Shown: piece by piece, positions 8,648-18,303 of the stretch
Position numbering within the stretch: the first letter of the stretch is position 1
Layout of the letters: every line of letters starts with the position of its first letter
From: JBCCXL01 sp039191605
GTDB lineage: Bacteria > Acidobacteriota > Thermoanaerobaculia > Multivoradales > JAHZIX01
NCBI GenBank assembly: GCA_039191605.1
Contig: JBCCXL010000013.1
Coordinates: 1-64,000, forward strand
Direction: 5' to 3'
DNA: 64,000 bases
Translations under genes and position numbers: made by a program
The notes under the pieces: model-generated
Seen by the model: only the letters and a program-made list of their open reading frames with translations
The model's database searches: none
What the model was told of the DNA's origin: nothing

Positions 8648-9982
8648 ATGTTCAGGGGATCGATGAACACCCGTACTCGACTCATGGCCGGTGGCCAAAA
8701 GACCGGCACCCGGTGGATGCTTTGCTGCCTGTGCCTGATTGTTGCGCTGGCGCCGACGGCACCGGCGGAAGCCGCTGGTTTCGGTATTTTCGAACAGGGT
8801 TCTAAAGCGATGGGCATGGCCGGTGCGTTCACTGCGCAGGCGGATGATCCTTCCTTGATGTACCACAACCTGGGGGGCCTCGCCTTTGTCGAGGAGCGGC
8901 AGATCAGCGTCGGCGCGACCTGGATTCACGTCGACGGCACCACCTTCCAGGGCGCCAACCCCTTCCCCGGGGCCGACGATCGGGCGGAGATGGTGGACCT
9001 GGACGTCTTCCCCCCTCATGTCTATTACCTACGACCGCTGAACGAGCGCTGGAAGCTCGGTGTCGGAGTCAATTCCCCCTTCGGTCTGGCGACGGAATGG
9101 CAGGACAAGGACAATTTCTCTGGACGCTTCCTCAGCAACCGCGCGGAGCTCACCGGGGTGGATCTGAATCTCGCCCTGGGCTACCGCGTCAACGAGAGCT
9201 TCGGCTTCGGCTTCGGCGTCGTGGGCCGGATCTCGAAGGTCGAGCAGGATCGCCGCATCCCCTTCATCAACCCCTTCACCGGCGGCGTGACGGATATCGG
9301 TCAGCTGGCCCTGGAGAGTGATTTCGACACCGGCTTCGGCTTCAACGTCGGCTTCCTGCACCGCGTCGGGCGGGCCTTCAGCTGGGGCGCTTCCTACCGC
9401 TCGAAGGTCGAAGTCGACTACAGCGGTGACGGTCGCTTGACCCAGAACCTTTCCGGCATTCCCTCCTTCGATGCGGTGATCGCCGGAACTCTGCCCTTCG
9501 ATCAGGACCTGCCCATCGAGAGCAACATCGAGTTCCCGGACCAGTGGAGCGTGGGCGTCGCCCTGCTGCTGACCGACAACCTGCTGGCGGAAGTCGACGT
9601 CAACTGGACCGGCTGGAGCAGCTTCGATGAGCTGCCCATCGACTTTGTCAACGACGACCTTCCCGATTCCACCATCGAGGAGGAATACGAGGATGTCTAC
9701 AACTACCGCCTGGGCTTCCAGTACACCACCGCCAGCGGCAGCCAGTGGCGGGTGGGCTTCGGCATTGACGAGACGCCGGTGCCGACGGCCTCGGTGAGCC
9801 CGCTGCTGCCGGATAACGATCGGGACGTCTACACGATCGGCTACGGCACCTCCAGCGGCGGGATGGATATCGCCTTCATGTGGCTGGACGTTCCCGAGGT
9901 CACCACGCTGGACAATCGCGAGGGCTTCTTCGGGACCTACGACACGGACGCCTACCTGGTCGGCGTGACCTTCAACTTCTGA
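8648..9982 (+). CDS. FadL/OmpP1/TodX-family outer-membrane transport protein
   Basis: 444-residue predicted beta-barrel for uptake of long-chain fatty acids or other hydrophobic compounds. A signal peptide ends near Ala42-Ala43 (ALAPTAPAEAA). The mature protein begins with the family hallmark GFGIFEQGSKAMGMAGAF, then QADDPSLMYHNLGGLAF, equivalent to the FadL N-terminal hatch (NPA-like) region. Later strands alternate hydrophobic and polar residues, and the C-terminus ends in Phe (VGVTFNF), as expected for barrel assembly. A GGAGG ribosome site lies 11 bases before ATG 8648; ATG 8663 with AGGGG is an alternative. The next gene is a GDSL hydrolase, suggesting a shared lipid substrate. Confidence 0.9.
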   Translation: MFRGSMNTRTRLMAGGQKTGTRWMLCCLCLIVALAPTAPAEAAGFGIFEQGSKAMGMAGAFTAQADDPSLMYHNLGGLAFVEERQISVGATWIHVDGTTFQGANPFPGADDRAEMVDLDVFPPHVYYLRPLNERWKLGVGVNSPFGLATEWQDKDNFSGRFLSNRAELTGVDLNLALGYRVNESFGFGFGVVGRISKVEQDRRIPFINPFTGGVTDIGQLALESDFDTGFGFNVGFLHRVGRAFSWGASYRSKVEVDYSGDGRLTQNLSGIPSFDAVIAGTLPFDQDLPIESNIEFPDQWSVGVALLLTDNLLAEVDVNWTGWSSFDELPIDFVNDDLPDSTIEEEYEDVYNYRLGFQYTTASGSQWRVGFGIDETPVPTASVSPLLPDNDRDVYTIGYGTSSGGMDIAFMWLDVPEVTTLDNREGFFGTYDTDAYLVGVTFNF

Positions 9983-10099
9983 GGTGGGTCAGGCTTCTAA
10001 GAGAGCCGTCCCTGATGCCACGACGCCTTCGATGAGCGTCGTCCATTCCGCACAGATCCGGTATTCCGCATCCATCGCAGGACTCTAGGGAGATTCATC

Positions 10100-11671
10100 A
10101 TGCTTCGCTGCACCTGGCGCCACTCCCTGGCGCTCGCCTCGTTCGTCCTTCTCGCCTTAGTAACCTTCGCTCCGCAACCGGTGGCCGCTCAGGCGGATAC
10201 CGGCTCGGCGGACTTCAGCCGTCACGTGGTGATCGGCGACAGCCTCGCCGCGGGCATCGTCAGCGGCGGCTGGCTCGACCAATTCCAGGCCAACACCTTC
10301 CCGTCGTTGATTCATCGCCAGGCCACCGGCACCACCGCTGGCTTCGAGCAGCCCTTGGTGGGCAGCCCCGGGATTACGCCGCCGCTGCGTCTCGACAGCC
10401 TCTCGCCGCTGATCCTGGGCTCCGCCGGCGGTCTCGGTTCGCCGACTAACCTACTGCTGCCGAGGCCTTATAACAACCTGGCGGTTCCGGGCTTCGACGT
10501 GTCCGACACGGTCGATCTGGTGACCGACAATGGAGGGCTCGGCGATCTGGTGCTGCGCGGTCAGGGGACCCAGCTGCAGCAGGCGGCCTTCCAGCAGCCG
10601 ACCTTCTCTACGGTGTGGATCGGCAACAACGATGTTCTGGGCGCCGCCACCAGCGGTCTGGTGATCGAGGGCTTGACCATCACGCCGGTGGACGTCTTCG
10701 ATCAGAAGTACCGCACCATTATCGGTACCCTGGCGGCGGTGGGCTCGAGCATCGTGGTCGCGACGGTGCCCGACGTGGCGGCGATTCCCTTCGTCTCCAC
10801 GGTGCCGCCGATCTTGGTGGATCCGGCGACCAGCGAGCCGGTGGTCGTGAATGGCTCCTTCGTGCCTCTGCTGGGCCCCGATGGCCCGCTGAGCCTTGGA
10901 GACTCGGTGCTGCTGACGGGCAATGGCCTATTGGCCCAGGGCTTTGGTGTGCCCACCGCCTTTGGCGGCAACGGCCTGCCGCTGCCCAACGAGGTAGTGC
11001 TCTCCGCCGGGGAGAAGCAGATCATCCGCGATCGCACCAACGTCTTCAACGACATCATCCGCGGCGTCGCCGGCGAAGCCGGTGCCTCGGTGGTGGAGAC
11101 CGCCGCGCTCTTCGACCGCACCGCCAACGAGGGCATCGACATCGCCGGGATCAACTTCAACGCCGACTTCCTCACCGGCGGCGTGGTGTCCTACGACGGC
11201 GTGCACCCCACTCCCTTCGGCTATGCCTACATCGCCAATGAGTTCATCAACGTGATCAATCGGGACTTCGGCGCCAACATCCCGGAGGTGAACCTGCGAC
11301 CCTTCGTCTTCGGTCAGGTCTCCCTGATTCCTGGTGCGGGGATCGCCGCGGTGTCCTCCGCCCAGGCCAAGGGTGCTCAATTCTCCGAGCGCGCTCTCGA
11401 GAACCTCAACCTTGTCGGCGTCCCGGTATCGTTGACCACCGGCGTCGTTCGGCCGGAGACTCCCGCCGAAGAGAAGCCGCCGGCCGGTGGCCAGAATGAT
11501 GATGGTGACGCTGGGGGAGCTCAGGATGGCGACGCTGGGGGGCACGGCAGTGGTGGAGCCGCCGACGGCGGGGATTCTGCCGGCGATGCCTCCGACGGCG
11601 ATACCCGTGGCGGCTTTGATCGTCCCTCGGACCCCCGGGATCGCGGAAACCGGCAGAGTCGCGGTTTCTGA
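10100..11671 (+). CDS. Secreted GDSL/SGNH-family lipase or esterase
   Basis: 523 residues. The signal peptide (1-30, ending PVAA-QA) is followed by an SGNH hydrolase domain: block I VIGDSLAAG with nucleophile Ser48, block III WIGNND near residue 172, and block V DGVHPTPFGY near 365-375 supplying Asp and His. The last 60-70 residues are Gly/Asp/Ser-rich low-complexity sequence that may be a wall or matrix-facing tail. An AGGGAG ribosome site lies 7 bases before the ATG. Genes of this type commonly sit next to FadL-like porins; a hydrolase releasing fatty acids for uptake is a reasonable inference. The exact substrate is unknown. Confidence 0.85.
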   Translation: MLRCTWRHSLALASFVLLALVTFAPQPVAAQADTGSADFSRHVVIGDSLAAGIVSGGWLDQFQANTFPSLIHRQATGTTAGFEQPLVGSPGITPPLRLDSLSPLILGSAGGLGSPTNLLLPRPYNNLAVPGFDVSDTVDLVTDNGGLGDLVLRGQGTQLQQAAFQQPTFSTVWIGNNDVLGAATSGLVIEGLTITPVDVFDQKYRTIIGTLAAVGSSIVVATVPDVAAIPFVSTVPPILVDPATSEPVVVNGSFVPLLGPDGPLSLGDSVLLTGNGLLAQGFGVPTAFGGNGLPLPNEVVLSAGEKQIIRDRTNVFNDIIRGVAGEAGASVVETAALFDRTANEGIDIAGINFNADFLTGGVVSYDGVHPTPFGYAYIANEFINVINRDFGANIPEVNLRPFVFGQVSLIPGAGIAAVSSAQAKGAQFSERALENLNLVGVPVSLTTGVVRPETPAEEKPPAGGQNDDGDAGGAQDGDAGGHGSGGAADGGDSAGDASDGDTRGGFDRPSDPRDRGNRQSRGF

Positions 11672-11682
11672 ACAGACCCTCA

Positions 11683-11825
11683 CGGCCTGTCTTGACGGCC
11701 TGTCTTGACGGCCTGTCTTGACGGCCTGTCTTGACGGCCTGTCTTGACGGCCTGTCTTGACGGCCTGTCTTGACGGCCTGCCTTGACGGCCTGTCTTGAC
11801 GGCCTGTCTTGACGGCCTGCCTTGA
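11683..11825. repeat. Eleven tandem copies of a 13-bp unit (CGGCCTGTCTTGA)
   Basis: The unit CGGCCTGTCTTGA is repeated 11 times without a break (143 bp). Copies 8 and 11 carry the same T-to-C change (CGGCCTGCCTTGA). It begins 11 bp after the GDSL hydrolase stop codon. With a 13-bp period the repeat would read through all three frames, which argues against coding. There are no spacers, so it is not a CRISPR array. It looks like a young slippage-expanded minisatellite. Confidence 0.95.
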
Positions 11826-11876
11826 TGGATCGCTCGGCGCTCCCTAGCGAACCGAGATGATTCGTCTAGAGTCTCC

Positions 11877-11920
11877 AACGCGGTGAGATCCTCTTCGGGT
11901 CTCACCGCGTTTCTCTTTTG
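11877..11920 (+). terminator. Rho-independent terminator after the FadL/GDSL unit
   Basis: AACGCGGTGAGA (11877-11888) pairs perfectly with TCTCACCGCGTT (11900-11911), a 12-bp stem with an 11-base loop, followed by a T-rich tail (TCTCTTTTG). It lies about 205 bp after the hydrolase stop, beyond the 13-bp tandem array, so the array is probably transcribed as 3' untranslated RNA. Confidence 0.8.
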
Positions 11921-12195
11921 CTTCGGGGCGTATCTCTCTGCGAGGTAATGAGCCGCCAAGCTTCTTGCTGACGTCCCGATCGCTGTCTAGGGTCGGTGGA
12001 GAAGGGCCCGGTGCCCTCGGAGATGTTGAGATAAAGCGAGCTGCTGTGACCTTCGGCGTTGAGTACAACGGCCCCCTGTTGTACCTTGGAGGGAGAAAAC
12101 CGCTCGTCGCCGCAGGAATGGGACAGGCTGCCGCTGGCTGCCTCGTCCTCGTTCTGACACCCTTGGAAGCCTTCAACGATTGAGCTGCTGTTGAG

Positions 12196-13695
12196 ATGTA
12201 CTGTTCTTGTCGCGTGGGTCCTGAAGATTTGATCAACGAAGTGAATGGCGCTCGCCGTTCTCGGGGCCAGTCTGCCTTCGCCGGCCGGCAGCCTCGGCGT
12301 CAGGGCCTCGCTGCCCGCTGGGCTGGGCTCTTGGGCGCCGCCCTGCTGCTGTGGGGAGTTCCTGGTGTTTGCGATGCGCAGTCGCGGCAGGATCCCCGGA
12401 CGGAGTCGTCGGCTGCGGCCGAGGCGCAGGAAGCCAAGCCTTCCGCTCGCCCCCTGATCCAGGGTTTCAAACCCTTCCAGCCGAAGGCGCCAAAGCGCTA
12501 TCAGGCAGAGAGTCCAGCACCGGTCCAGGAGAGGCCACCGGATCCGGGGGCCGCCGCTGGATCGGGGGCCGCAGCTCAAGGGGCCGAGCCGACGCCCGAC
12601 GATCTCGTGCTGGCGCGCCACTACCGCGGGGTGCTGCGGCGTTACGCCGATGGCGATCATCGAGGAGCCCTGCGGGAGCTGCAGCGTTTCGAGAAGCGCT
12701 TTGTCGGTGAGCGGCTGGACGCCAGCGGTCAGGGAGACCTATGGCGCATTCAGGCGATGGTGGTGCGGGATCTGATGCAGCGAGAGCCAGAGATCCTGCT
12801 GCCGGTAATGCTGCTGCACCACGATGCGTCGGCGCTCTATCACCGCGAGCAGATCTGGCATCAGGCGGGGCGCTCTCGCCGGCTCGCGGGCGTGTTGGCG
12901 ATGGAGTACGTGCGGCAGGTCAAGACTCGCGGCGCCCGGGTGACGGCGTCTCGGGTCCTCGCGAGTCTCGGCAGCTACCTCCAAGAAATCATGTCTTCAG
13001 AGGTCTGTCGCTGCGTGCCCTTTTATCGCGAAGCTCTCGACCTGGACGAGAACAACTTGGCGGCGCGCTACGGTTTGGCGACCGCCTACGAGAAGTCCGG
13101 AGAGTATTTGAAGGCCGCCCGCCAGCTGGAGAAGTTGCTGCAGCAGAAGCCGGACTTCCATGCTGCCCGCCTGCGCCTAGCGGTCAACGAATTTCGTCTG
13201 CTCAACGCTCGCCAGGGGCGGCGGATGCTGCGGGAGCTGGTGGAGGAGGAGCGGGTCGATTGGGTGAGCCTGCTGGCGGCGCAGGAGTTGGTTGCTGGGG
13301 AGATCGATCGGGGGCGCTTTGAAGACGCGGCGAAAATCCTGGCGGTGGTTCGTCAGCGCTTTCCCGCGGATCAATCTCTGCTGATTCAGCAGGTCTTGGT
13401 GCAGGAGCGCCTGCGTCACGCAGGAGTTGCGACGGAGATGCTGGGCCCGCTGCGCAAGCGCAGCGTGTCGGTAGGCGAGAATCTGGCGTCGCCCAATGGG
13501 TTGCGTTCCCCTCGGATGGTGTACAACCGCACGCCCAAGAAGCTCTTTATCGCTTTGCGCCAGCAGCTGCAGACAGAGGCTGCCGGCCGACTGCCGCTAC
13601 TGGCGAAGCTGACGCCTGCGCTGGACGATGACGCCCGGGCGGCGGGGGCCGAGACCGCAGGAAACGATGTTGAGAGGCGGGGGGCGGAGAGATGA
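12196..13695 (+). CDS. Exported TPR-repeat protein
   Basis: 499 residues from the ATG at 12196; an in-frame GTG at 12241 is an alternative start and gives a more usual signal peptide (arginine-rich, then GLLGAALLLWGVPGVCDAQS). A Pro/Ala-rich linker (about 60-135) precedes a helical domain. TPR-like helix pairs are clearest around NLAARYGLATAYEKSGEYLK and PDFHAARLRLAVNEFRLLNA (about residues 285-340). Probably a periplasmic scaffold. The VWFA gene follows almost directly, so the two are likely co-expressed. The precise function is unknown. Confidence 0.7.
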   Translation: MYCSCRVGPEDLINEVNGARRSRGQSAFAGRQPRRQGLAARWAGLLGAALLLWGVPGVCDAQSRQDPRTESSAAAEAQEAKPSARPLIQGFKPFQPKAPKRYQAESPAPVQERPPDPGAAAGSGAAAQGAEPTPDDLVLARHYRGVLRRYADGDHRGALRELQRFEKRFVGERLDASGQGDLWRIQAMVVRDLMQREPEILLPVMLLHHDASALYHREQIWHQAGRSRRLAGVLAMEYVRQVKTRGARVTASRVLASLGSYLQEIMSSEVCRCVPFYREALDLDENNLAARYGLATAYEKSGEYLKAARQLEKLLQQKPDFHAARLRLAVNEFRLLNARQGRRMLRELVEEERVDWVSLLAAQELVAGEIDRGRFEDAAKILAVVRQRFPADQSLLIQQVLVQERLRHAGVATEMLGPLRKRSVSVGENLASPNGLRSPRMVYNRTPKKLFIALRQQLQTEAAGRLPLLAKLTPALDDDARAAGAETAGNDVERRGAER

Positions 13696-13705
13696 GGATC
13701 GCCCC

Positions 13706-14968
13706 ATGCTGAGCGGGCTGGTAGACAGAAATTGGCCCCGGAGTCAGCGCCGCCGGGATCTAAAATTCCGCGGCCTAGAAGCCTGGGTCCTGGGATTCGT
13801 CACGGCCCTGACCCTGATGGCCTCGCTCGCTGTTCCCGGCGCGCTGGCGGCGCAGCCGGAAGTCATTTTGGTCGAGCCCTCCTTCCTGCGCCCAGTGTTT
13901 GGGGAGGTTCCGGTTCGGGTGGAGATCCAGGGCCTGGAAGAGATGGCGGGGGAGGCCATCGAGCAGGTGGAGATCTTCGTCGATGACGAGCGCACGGCGA
14001 TTCTGCGAGAGGCCCCTTACGTCACCACGGTGGATGTAGGGCAGCGCAACCGCGAGCATTTCTTCCGGGCGCTGGTGACGACCTCGAGTGGAAGAACCTT
14101 CGAGGCGCAGCTGCGCACTCCGAAGCTGCGGGTGGACGAGGAGGTCGATCTCGGCCTGCAGCAGCTCTACGTGACGGTGACGGAAGGCGGGAGCCGAGTG
14201 CTGGATCTCGCCCAAGAGGACTTCAAGATTCGCGACAGCGGGCGGGCGGAGACCATCGTGACCTTCGAGCAGGGGGACATTCCGATGACCGCGGTGCTGC
14301 TGATGGACGTCTCCCAAAGCATGGAGGGGGAGCGCATGAGGGCAGCGGTGGCAGGGGCTTCCGCTTTCCTCGAGGGGCTGCAGGAGCTAGACGAGGCGAT
14401 GCTTCTACTCTTCTCGGATGAGGTGGTGGAGGCCACTCCCTTCACCCATCGACCCGAGAGGCTGATCGAGCGCCTGTCTTCGGTGCGGACCCGGGGTGGA
14501 ACGGCGATCAACGATCATCTCTACCTGGCGCTGAATTATCTCGATGACGAGCAGGGGCGCCGGGTGGTAGTGCTGCTGTCTGACGGTCAGGACTTACTTT
14601 CGGTGCTGCCGATGGAGCAGGTCCTGTGGCGCGCGCGCCGCTCCCAGGCGCTGATTTACTGGATCCACCTAGACAGCGGTGGCGGCGAGATGCGGCTGGG
14701 ATCCTCGTGGCGCAACGGCAACGAGAACTTCGAAGAGTTTGAGCAGCTGCGGCAGGCGGTGGTAGAGAGCGGTGGGCGGGTGGAACTGCTCTCCAATATC
14801 GGGCAGATCGAGCCCACCTTCGCGGCGATCCTGCAGGAATTGCGGGAGCAATACGCCCTCGGCTACTACCCCTCCAATCGACGGGATGACGGCAGCTGGC
14901 ACTCCGTAGAGGTGCAGGTACGACGGTCCTCGGCGCAGGTTCGTAGCCGCGAGGGGTACGTCGACTGA
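13706..14968 (+). CDS. Exported VWFA-domain protein (VWFA-related Acidobacterial type)
   Basis: About 420 residues. A signal sequence (LGFVTALTLMASLAVPGALA) precedes an Ig-like beta domain (VRVEIQGLEEM, EIFVDDERTAIL), then a von Willebrand A domain with the MIDAS motif DVSQSMEG near residue 201, a RGGTAIND threonine and VVVLLSDGQD. It resembles the VWFA-related family frequent in Acidobacteriota; roles in protein-protein contact at the cell envelope are assumed. The frame is open back to 13628, overlapping the TPR gene by 68 bp, but ATG 13706 has a GAGG ribosome site and follows the TPR stop by 10 bp, so it is preferred. Confidence 0.78.
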   Translation: MLSGLVDRNWPRSQRRRDLKFRGLEAWVLGFVTALTLMASLAVPGALAAQPEVILVEPSFLRPVFGEVPVRVEIQGLEEMAGEAIEQVEIFVDDERTAILREAPYVTTVDVGQRNREHFFRALVTTSSGRTFEAQLRTPKLRVDEEVDLGLQQLYVTVTEGGSRVLDLAQEDFKIRDSGRAETIVTFEQGDIPMTAVLLMDVSQSMEGERMRAAVAGASAFLEGLQELDEAMLLLFSDEVVEATPFTHRPERLIERLSSVRTRGGTAINDHLYLALNYLDDEQGRRVVVLLSDGQDLLSVLPMEQVLWRARRSQALIYWIHLDSGGGEMRLGSSWRNGNENFEEFEQLRQAVVESGGRVELLSNIGQIEPTFAAILQELREQYALGYYPSNRRDDGSWHSVEVQVRRSSAQVRSREGYVD

Positions 14969-15115
14969 GAGCTTCGTCGACTGGAATCTGCATCGACTGA
15001 GAGGCACATCGGTTCAGTGGCCCCCAGCGAAGCCTGGAATGGATCTTGGAATACCGCCTGGTTTGCGACAAAAAATCGCCGTATTGGTGGGCTCGAGGGG
15101 TAGGATAGGGGTCTC

Positions 15116-15357
15116 TCCCGGCCGGTGCCAGGCACCTTCCTCCAGATTCGGTGTGTGCACCAAGTTAGGTGCTAGGCACCTTCCTCCAGATGGCCGGTGC
15201 CTCCAGATGGCCGGTGCCTCCAGATGGCCGGTGCCAGGCACTTCCTAGCGGGTTCATCGAATCGAGGGATCCAAGTCTTGACTTCGGTGCGGAGCTTAGG
15301 TGCCAGGCACTTTCGGTGGGTACCCTCCGTCGGATCAGGGTTCCAGGCACCGGTTCT
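15116..15357. repeat. GTGCC(A/T)GGCAC palindrome cluster before uvrA
   Basis: At least five full or near-full copies occur (about 15124, 15167, 15229, 15299 and 15340). Between them GGCCGGTGCCTCCAGAT is repeated in tandem about three times (15192-15237), again carrying half of the palindrome (GGTGCC). The 470-bp gap between the VWFA gene and uvrA contains no gene that I can support. Confidence 0.85.
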
Positions 15358-15439
15358 CGGCCTGATCTAGCGCTAAGGCCTCGCCTTCGTTTCTCTCTTG
15401 TCTACCCTCTCAACGTTTCAGGAGCGCTCTCCCTCAGCC

Positions 15440-18286
15440 ATGGATAGCATCGTCGTTCGGGGTGCTCGCGAGCACAATCTGCAGAACATTGACGTCACCA
15501 TTCCGCGCAATCAGCTGGTGGTGGTCACCGGGGTTTCGGGCTCCGGCAAGTCCTCTCTGGCCTTCGATACTCTCTTCGCTGAAGGTCAGCGGCGCTATGT
15601 GGAATCCCTCTCGGCCTACGCTCGCCAATTTCTCCAGCAGATGGAGAAGCCGGACGTCGACGCCATCGAGGGGCTCTCGCCAGCGATCTCCATCGAGCAG
15701 AAGTCGGTGTCGAAGAATCCCCGCTCGACGGTGGGCACGATTACCGAGATTCATGACTATCTGAGGCTGCTCTACGCCTCCGTTGGGGTTCCCCACTGCC
15801 CGGAATGCGGCGAGCGGATTCGCCCCCAGACGGTGCAGCAGATGGTCGATCGGCTGCTATCCCTGGGGGATGGGACGAGATTGGTGCTCTACGCCCCCTT
15901 CGTTCGCGGCAAGAAGGGGGAGTACCGCAAGCAGCTGGAGCAGATGTCACGAGAGGGCTTCATTCGGGCGCGTATCGATGGGGAGATGGTGGATCTTTCC
16001 GGGGATCCGCCGAGCCTAGACAAGAAGAAGAAGCACGACATCGACGTGGTGATCGATCGAGTGGTGATCAAGGCGGGGGTGGACAAGCGTCTGGCGGACA
16101 GCCTGGAGACGGCGCTGAAGGTCGGGGACGGCCTGGTGGTGGTGGCGCCGGTGGGCGGTGAGGAAGAGATCCTGTCGCAGAACTACGCCTGCTCCTCCTG
16201 CGGTGGAGGCCTCGCCGAGGTCACCCCCAGGCTCTTCTCCTTCAACAGCCCCTACGGCGCCTGCCCCACCTGCTCCGGGCTGGGCACTCTGATGGGCGTC
16301 GACGAGGACATCCTGATTCAGGACTCCGAGCTGTCGATTCGAGAGGGAGCGCTGGCGCCGTGGAAGGCGGGCTCGAAGTCCTGGAAGATCCAAATGGTGG
16401 AGACTCTCGGCGAGGAGCTGGGATTCACCCTGGATACCCCCTGGAAGCAGATCTCTGCCAAGGCGCGGAAGGTGATTCTTCACGGCCTCGGCAAGAAGGA
16501 AATGAAGTTCCGCCTCGCCGGCAAGAAGTCCGCCTACGAGTGGGAGGGCTCCTGGGAAGGCCTGGTGCCGAACCTCGAGCGACGCCATCGGGAGACCGAC
16601 TCCGCGGGCGTTCGGGCGGAGATCGAGAAGTACATGACGATTCGCACCTGCCCCGATTGTGGCGGGCGGCGACTGCGCCCGGAAGCCCTCGCCGTCACCA
16701 TCGGCGAGGTCGCCATCGACGAGTTGTCGGCGATGTCGGTGGAGGAGCTGCGGGGGTGGTCCGGAGATCTGAAGCTCAGCGAACGAGATTTGGTGATCGC
16801 CGGCAAGGTGCTGCGAGAGGTGCATGACCGACTGAGCTTCCTGGACGACGTCGGGGTGGGGTATCTCACCCTGGATCGAGCGGCGGGGACGCTCTCTGGC
16901 GGGGAGAGTCAGCGCATTCGCCTGGCGACCCAGATCGGCAGCAAGCTGATGGGGGTTCTCTATGTCCTCGATGAGCCCTCCATCGGCCTTCATCAGCGGG
17001 ATAACGCCCGCCTCATCACCACCCTGCAGGAGATGCGGGATCTCGGCAACTCGGTGGTCGTGGTGGAGCACGATGAGGACACCATCCGCGCCGCGGATTG
17101 GGTGATCGATCTCGGACCCGGAGCGGGAGTCCACGGCGGCTACCTGGTGGACGAAGGCGCGGCACCGCAGCTGGTGGCGTCGGGCAATGGGCTTACCGCA
17201 CGCTATCTGCGGGGTGAGCTCTGCGTGCCCACGCCGGCGACCCGGCGGACGCCGCAGGAGCCTCCGCTGCGCATCGTCGGGGCGCGCCAGAACAACCTGC
17301 GGGAGCTGACGGTAGAGATTCCCCGGGGCGTGCTGACGGTGGTCACCGGCGTCTCCGGCTCCGGCAAGAGCACCCTGGTGAACGAGATTCTCTATAAGGC
17401 CCTGGCTCGCCACTTCTATCGCGCGACGGACCGGCCGGGGGATTACGACCAAATCGAGGGGCTGGAGCTCATCGATAAGGTGATCGCCATCGATCAGAGC
17501 CCCATCGGCCGCACGCCGAGATCCAATCCGGCGACCTACACCAACGTCTTCAACCACATTCGGGCGCTGATGGCCAAAGTGCCGGAAGCCCGGATGCGAG
17601 GCTACGCCCCGGGGCGCTTCTCCTTCAACGTCAAGGGAGGCCGCTGCGAGGCCTGTAGCGGAGACGGCCAGAACAAGATCGAGATGCACTTCCTGCCGGA
17701 TATCTACGTCACCTGTGAGGTTTGCGGCGGCAAGCGCTACGATCGCGAGACGCTGTCGGTGCGCTACAAGGGACTCAACATCGCGGAGATTCTGGATCTC
17801 ACCGTGGAGCAGGCCCACGAGGTCTTCAGCAATATTCCGGCGGTGGAGCGCATCCTCGGCACCCTGAACGAGGTGGGCCTCGGCTACATCAAGCTCGGTC
17901 AGCCGGCGACGACCCTTTCCGGAGGCGAGGCGCAGCGGGTGAAGCTGGCCCGGGAGCTCTGCAAGCGATCCACCGGCCAGACTCTCTACCTGCTGGACGA
18001 GCCCACCACCGGTCTACACTTCGACGATGTCGGGAAGCTGCTGAAGCTGCTGCAGCGTCTGGTGGATCTCGGCAATACGGTGTTGGTGATCGAGCACAAC
18101 CTCGACGTGGTGCAGGCGGCGGACTGGATTCTGGATCTCGGTCCCGAAGGTGGCCAGGGAGGCGGTTCCCTCGTCGCCCAGGGTTCGCCGGAGGCGGTCG
18201 CCGAGGTCGAGGCGAGCCACACCGGCCAGTTCCTGCGGGAGCTGCTGGCCCAGCGGGCTGCCGCGGCCCAGCAGCGGGCGAGCTGA
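15440..18286 (+). CDS. uvrA: Excinuclease ABC subunit UvrA
   Basis: 948-residue DNA damage-recognition ATPase of nucleotide excision repair, acting as a dimer with UvrB. Two ABC cassettes are evident: Walker A GVSGSGKSS near residue 33 and GVSGSGKST near 636, with signature segments LSGGESQRIRLATQI and LSGGEAQRVKLAREL and Walker B VLDEPSIGLHQRD and LLDEPTTGLHFDD. Zinc-binding Cys pairs occur as CPECGERI, CSSCGGG with CPTCSGLG, CPDCGGRRL, and CEACSGDG with CEVCGGKR. Length is standard. The frame opens 14 codons upstream at a TTG, but ATG 15440 matches the family start (MDSIVVRGAREHNLQN). AroC follows 91 bp downstream. Confidence 0.97.
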   Translation: MDSIVVRGAREHNLQNIDVTIPRNQLVVVTGVSGSGKSSLAFDTLFAEGQRRYVESLSAYARQFLQQMEKPDVDAIEGLSPAISIEQKSVSKNPRSTVGTITEIHDYLRLLYASVGVPHCPECGERIRPQTVQQMVDRLLSLGDGTRLVLYAPFVRGKKGEYRKQLEQMSREGFIRARIDGEMVDLSGDPPSLDKKKKHDIDVVIDRVVIKAGVDKRLADSLETALKVGDGLVVVAPVGGEEEILSQNYACSSCGGGLAEVTPRLFSFNSPYGACPTCSGLGTLMGVDEDILIQDSELSIREGALAPWKAGSKSWKIQMVETLGEELGFTLDTPWKQISAKARKVILHGLGKKEMKFRLAGKKSAYEWEGSWEGLVPNLERRHRETDSAGVRAEIEKYMTIRTCPDCGGRRLRPEALAVTIGEVAIDELSAMSVEELRGWSGDLKLSERDLVIAGKVLREVHDRLSFLDDVGVGYLTLDRAAGTLSGGESQRIRLATQIGSKLMGVLYVLDEPSIGLHQRDNARLITTLQEMRDLGNSVVVVEHDEDTIRAADWVIDLGPGAGVHGGYLVDEGAAPQLVASGNGLTARYLRGELCVPTPATRRTPQEPPLRIVGARQNNLRELTVEIPRGVLTVVTGVSGSGKSTLVNEILYKALARHFYRATDRPGDYDQIEGLELIDKVIAIDQSPIGRTPRSNPATYTNVFNHIRALMAKVPEARMRGYAPGRFSFNVKGGRCEACSGDGQNKIEMHFLPDIYVTCEVCGGKRYDRETLSVRYKGLNIAEILDLTVEQAHEVFSNIPAVERILGTLNEVGLGYIKLGQPATTLSGGEAQRVKLARELCKRSTGQTLYLLDEPTTGLHFDDVGKLLKLLQRLVDLGNTVLVIEHNLDVVQAADWILDLGPEGGQGGGSLVAQGSPEAVAEVEASHTGQFLRELLAQRAAAAQQRAS

Positions 18287-18303
18287 GAGGAGTGAGCGCG
18301 GTG

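Noticed and set aside
11683..11825. CRISPR array
   Set aside because: Units are 13 bp and abut without spacers, and no cas genes are near.
10928..11959. A 343-codon minus-strand open frame with repeated GRQGRPSRQAVKT peptides
   Set aside because: The peptide repeats are only the translation of the 13-bp array, and the rest is antisense to the GDSL hydrolase.
16016..17818. A 600-codon minus-strand open frame
   Set aside because: Antisense to uvrA; no start signal and no recognisable domain.
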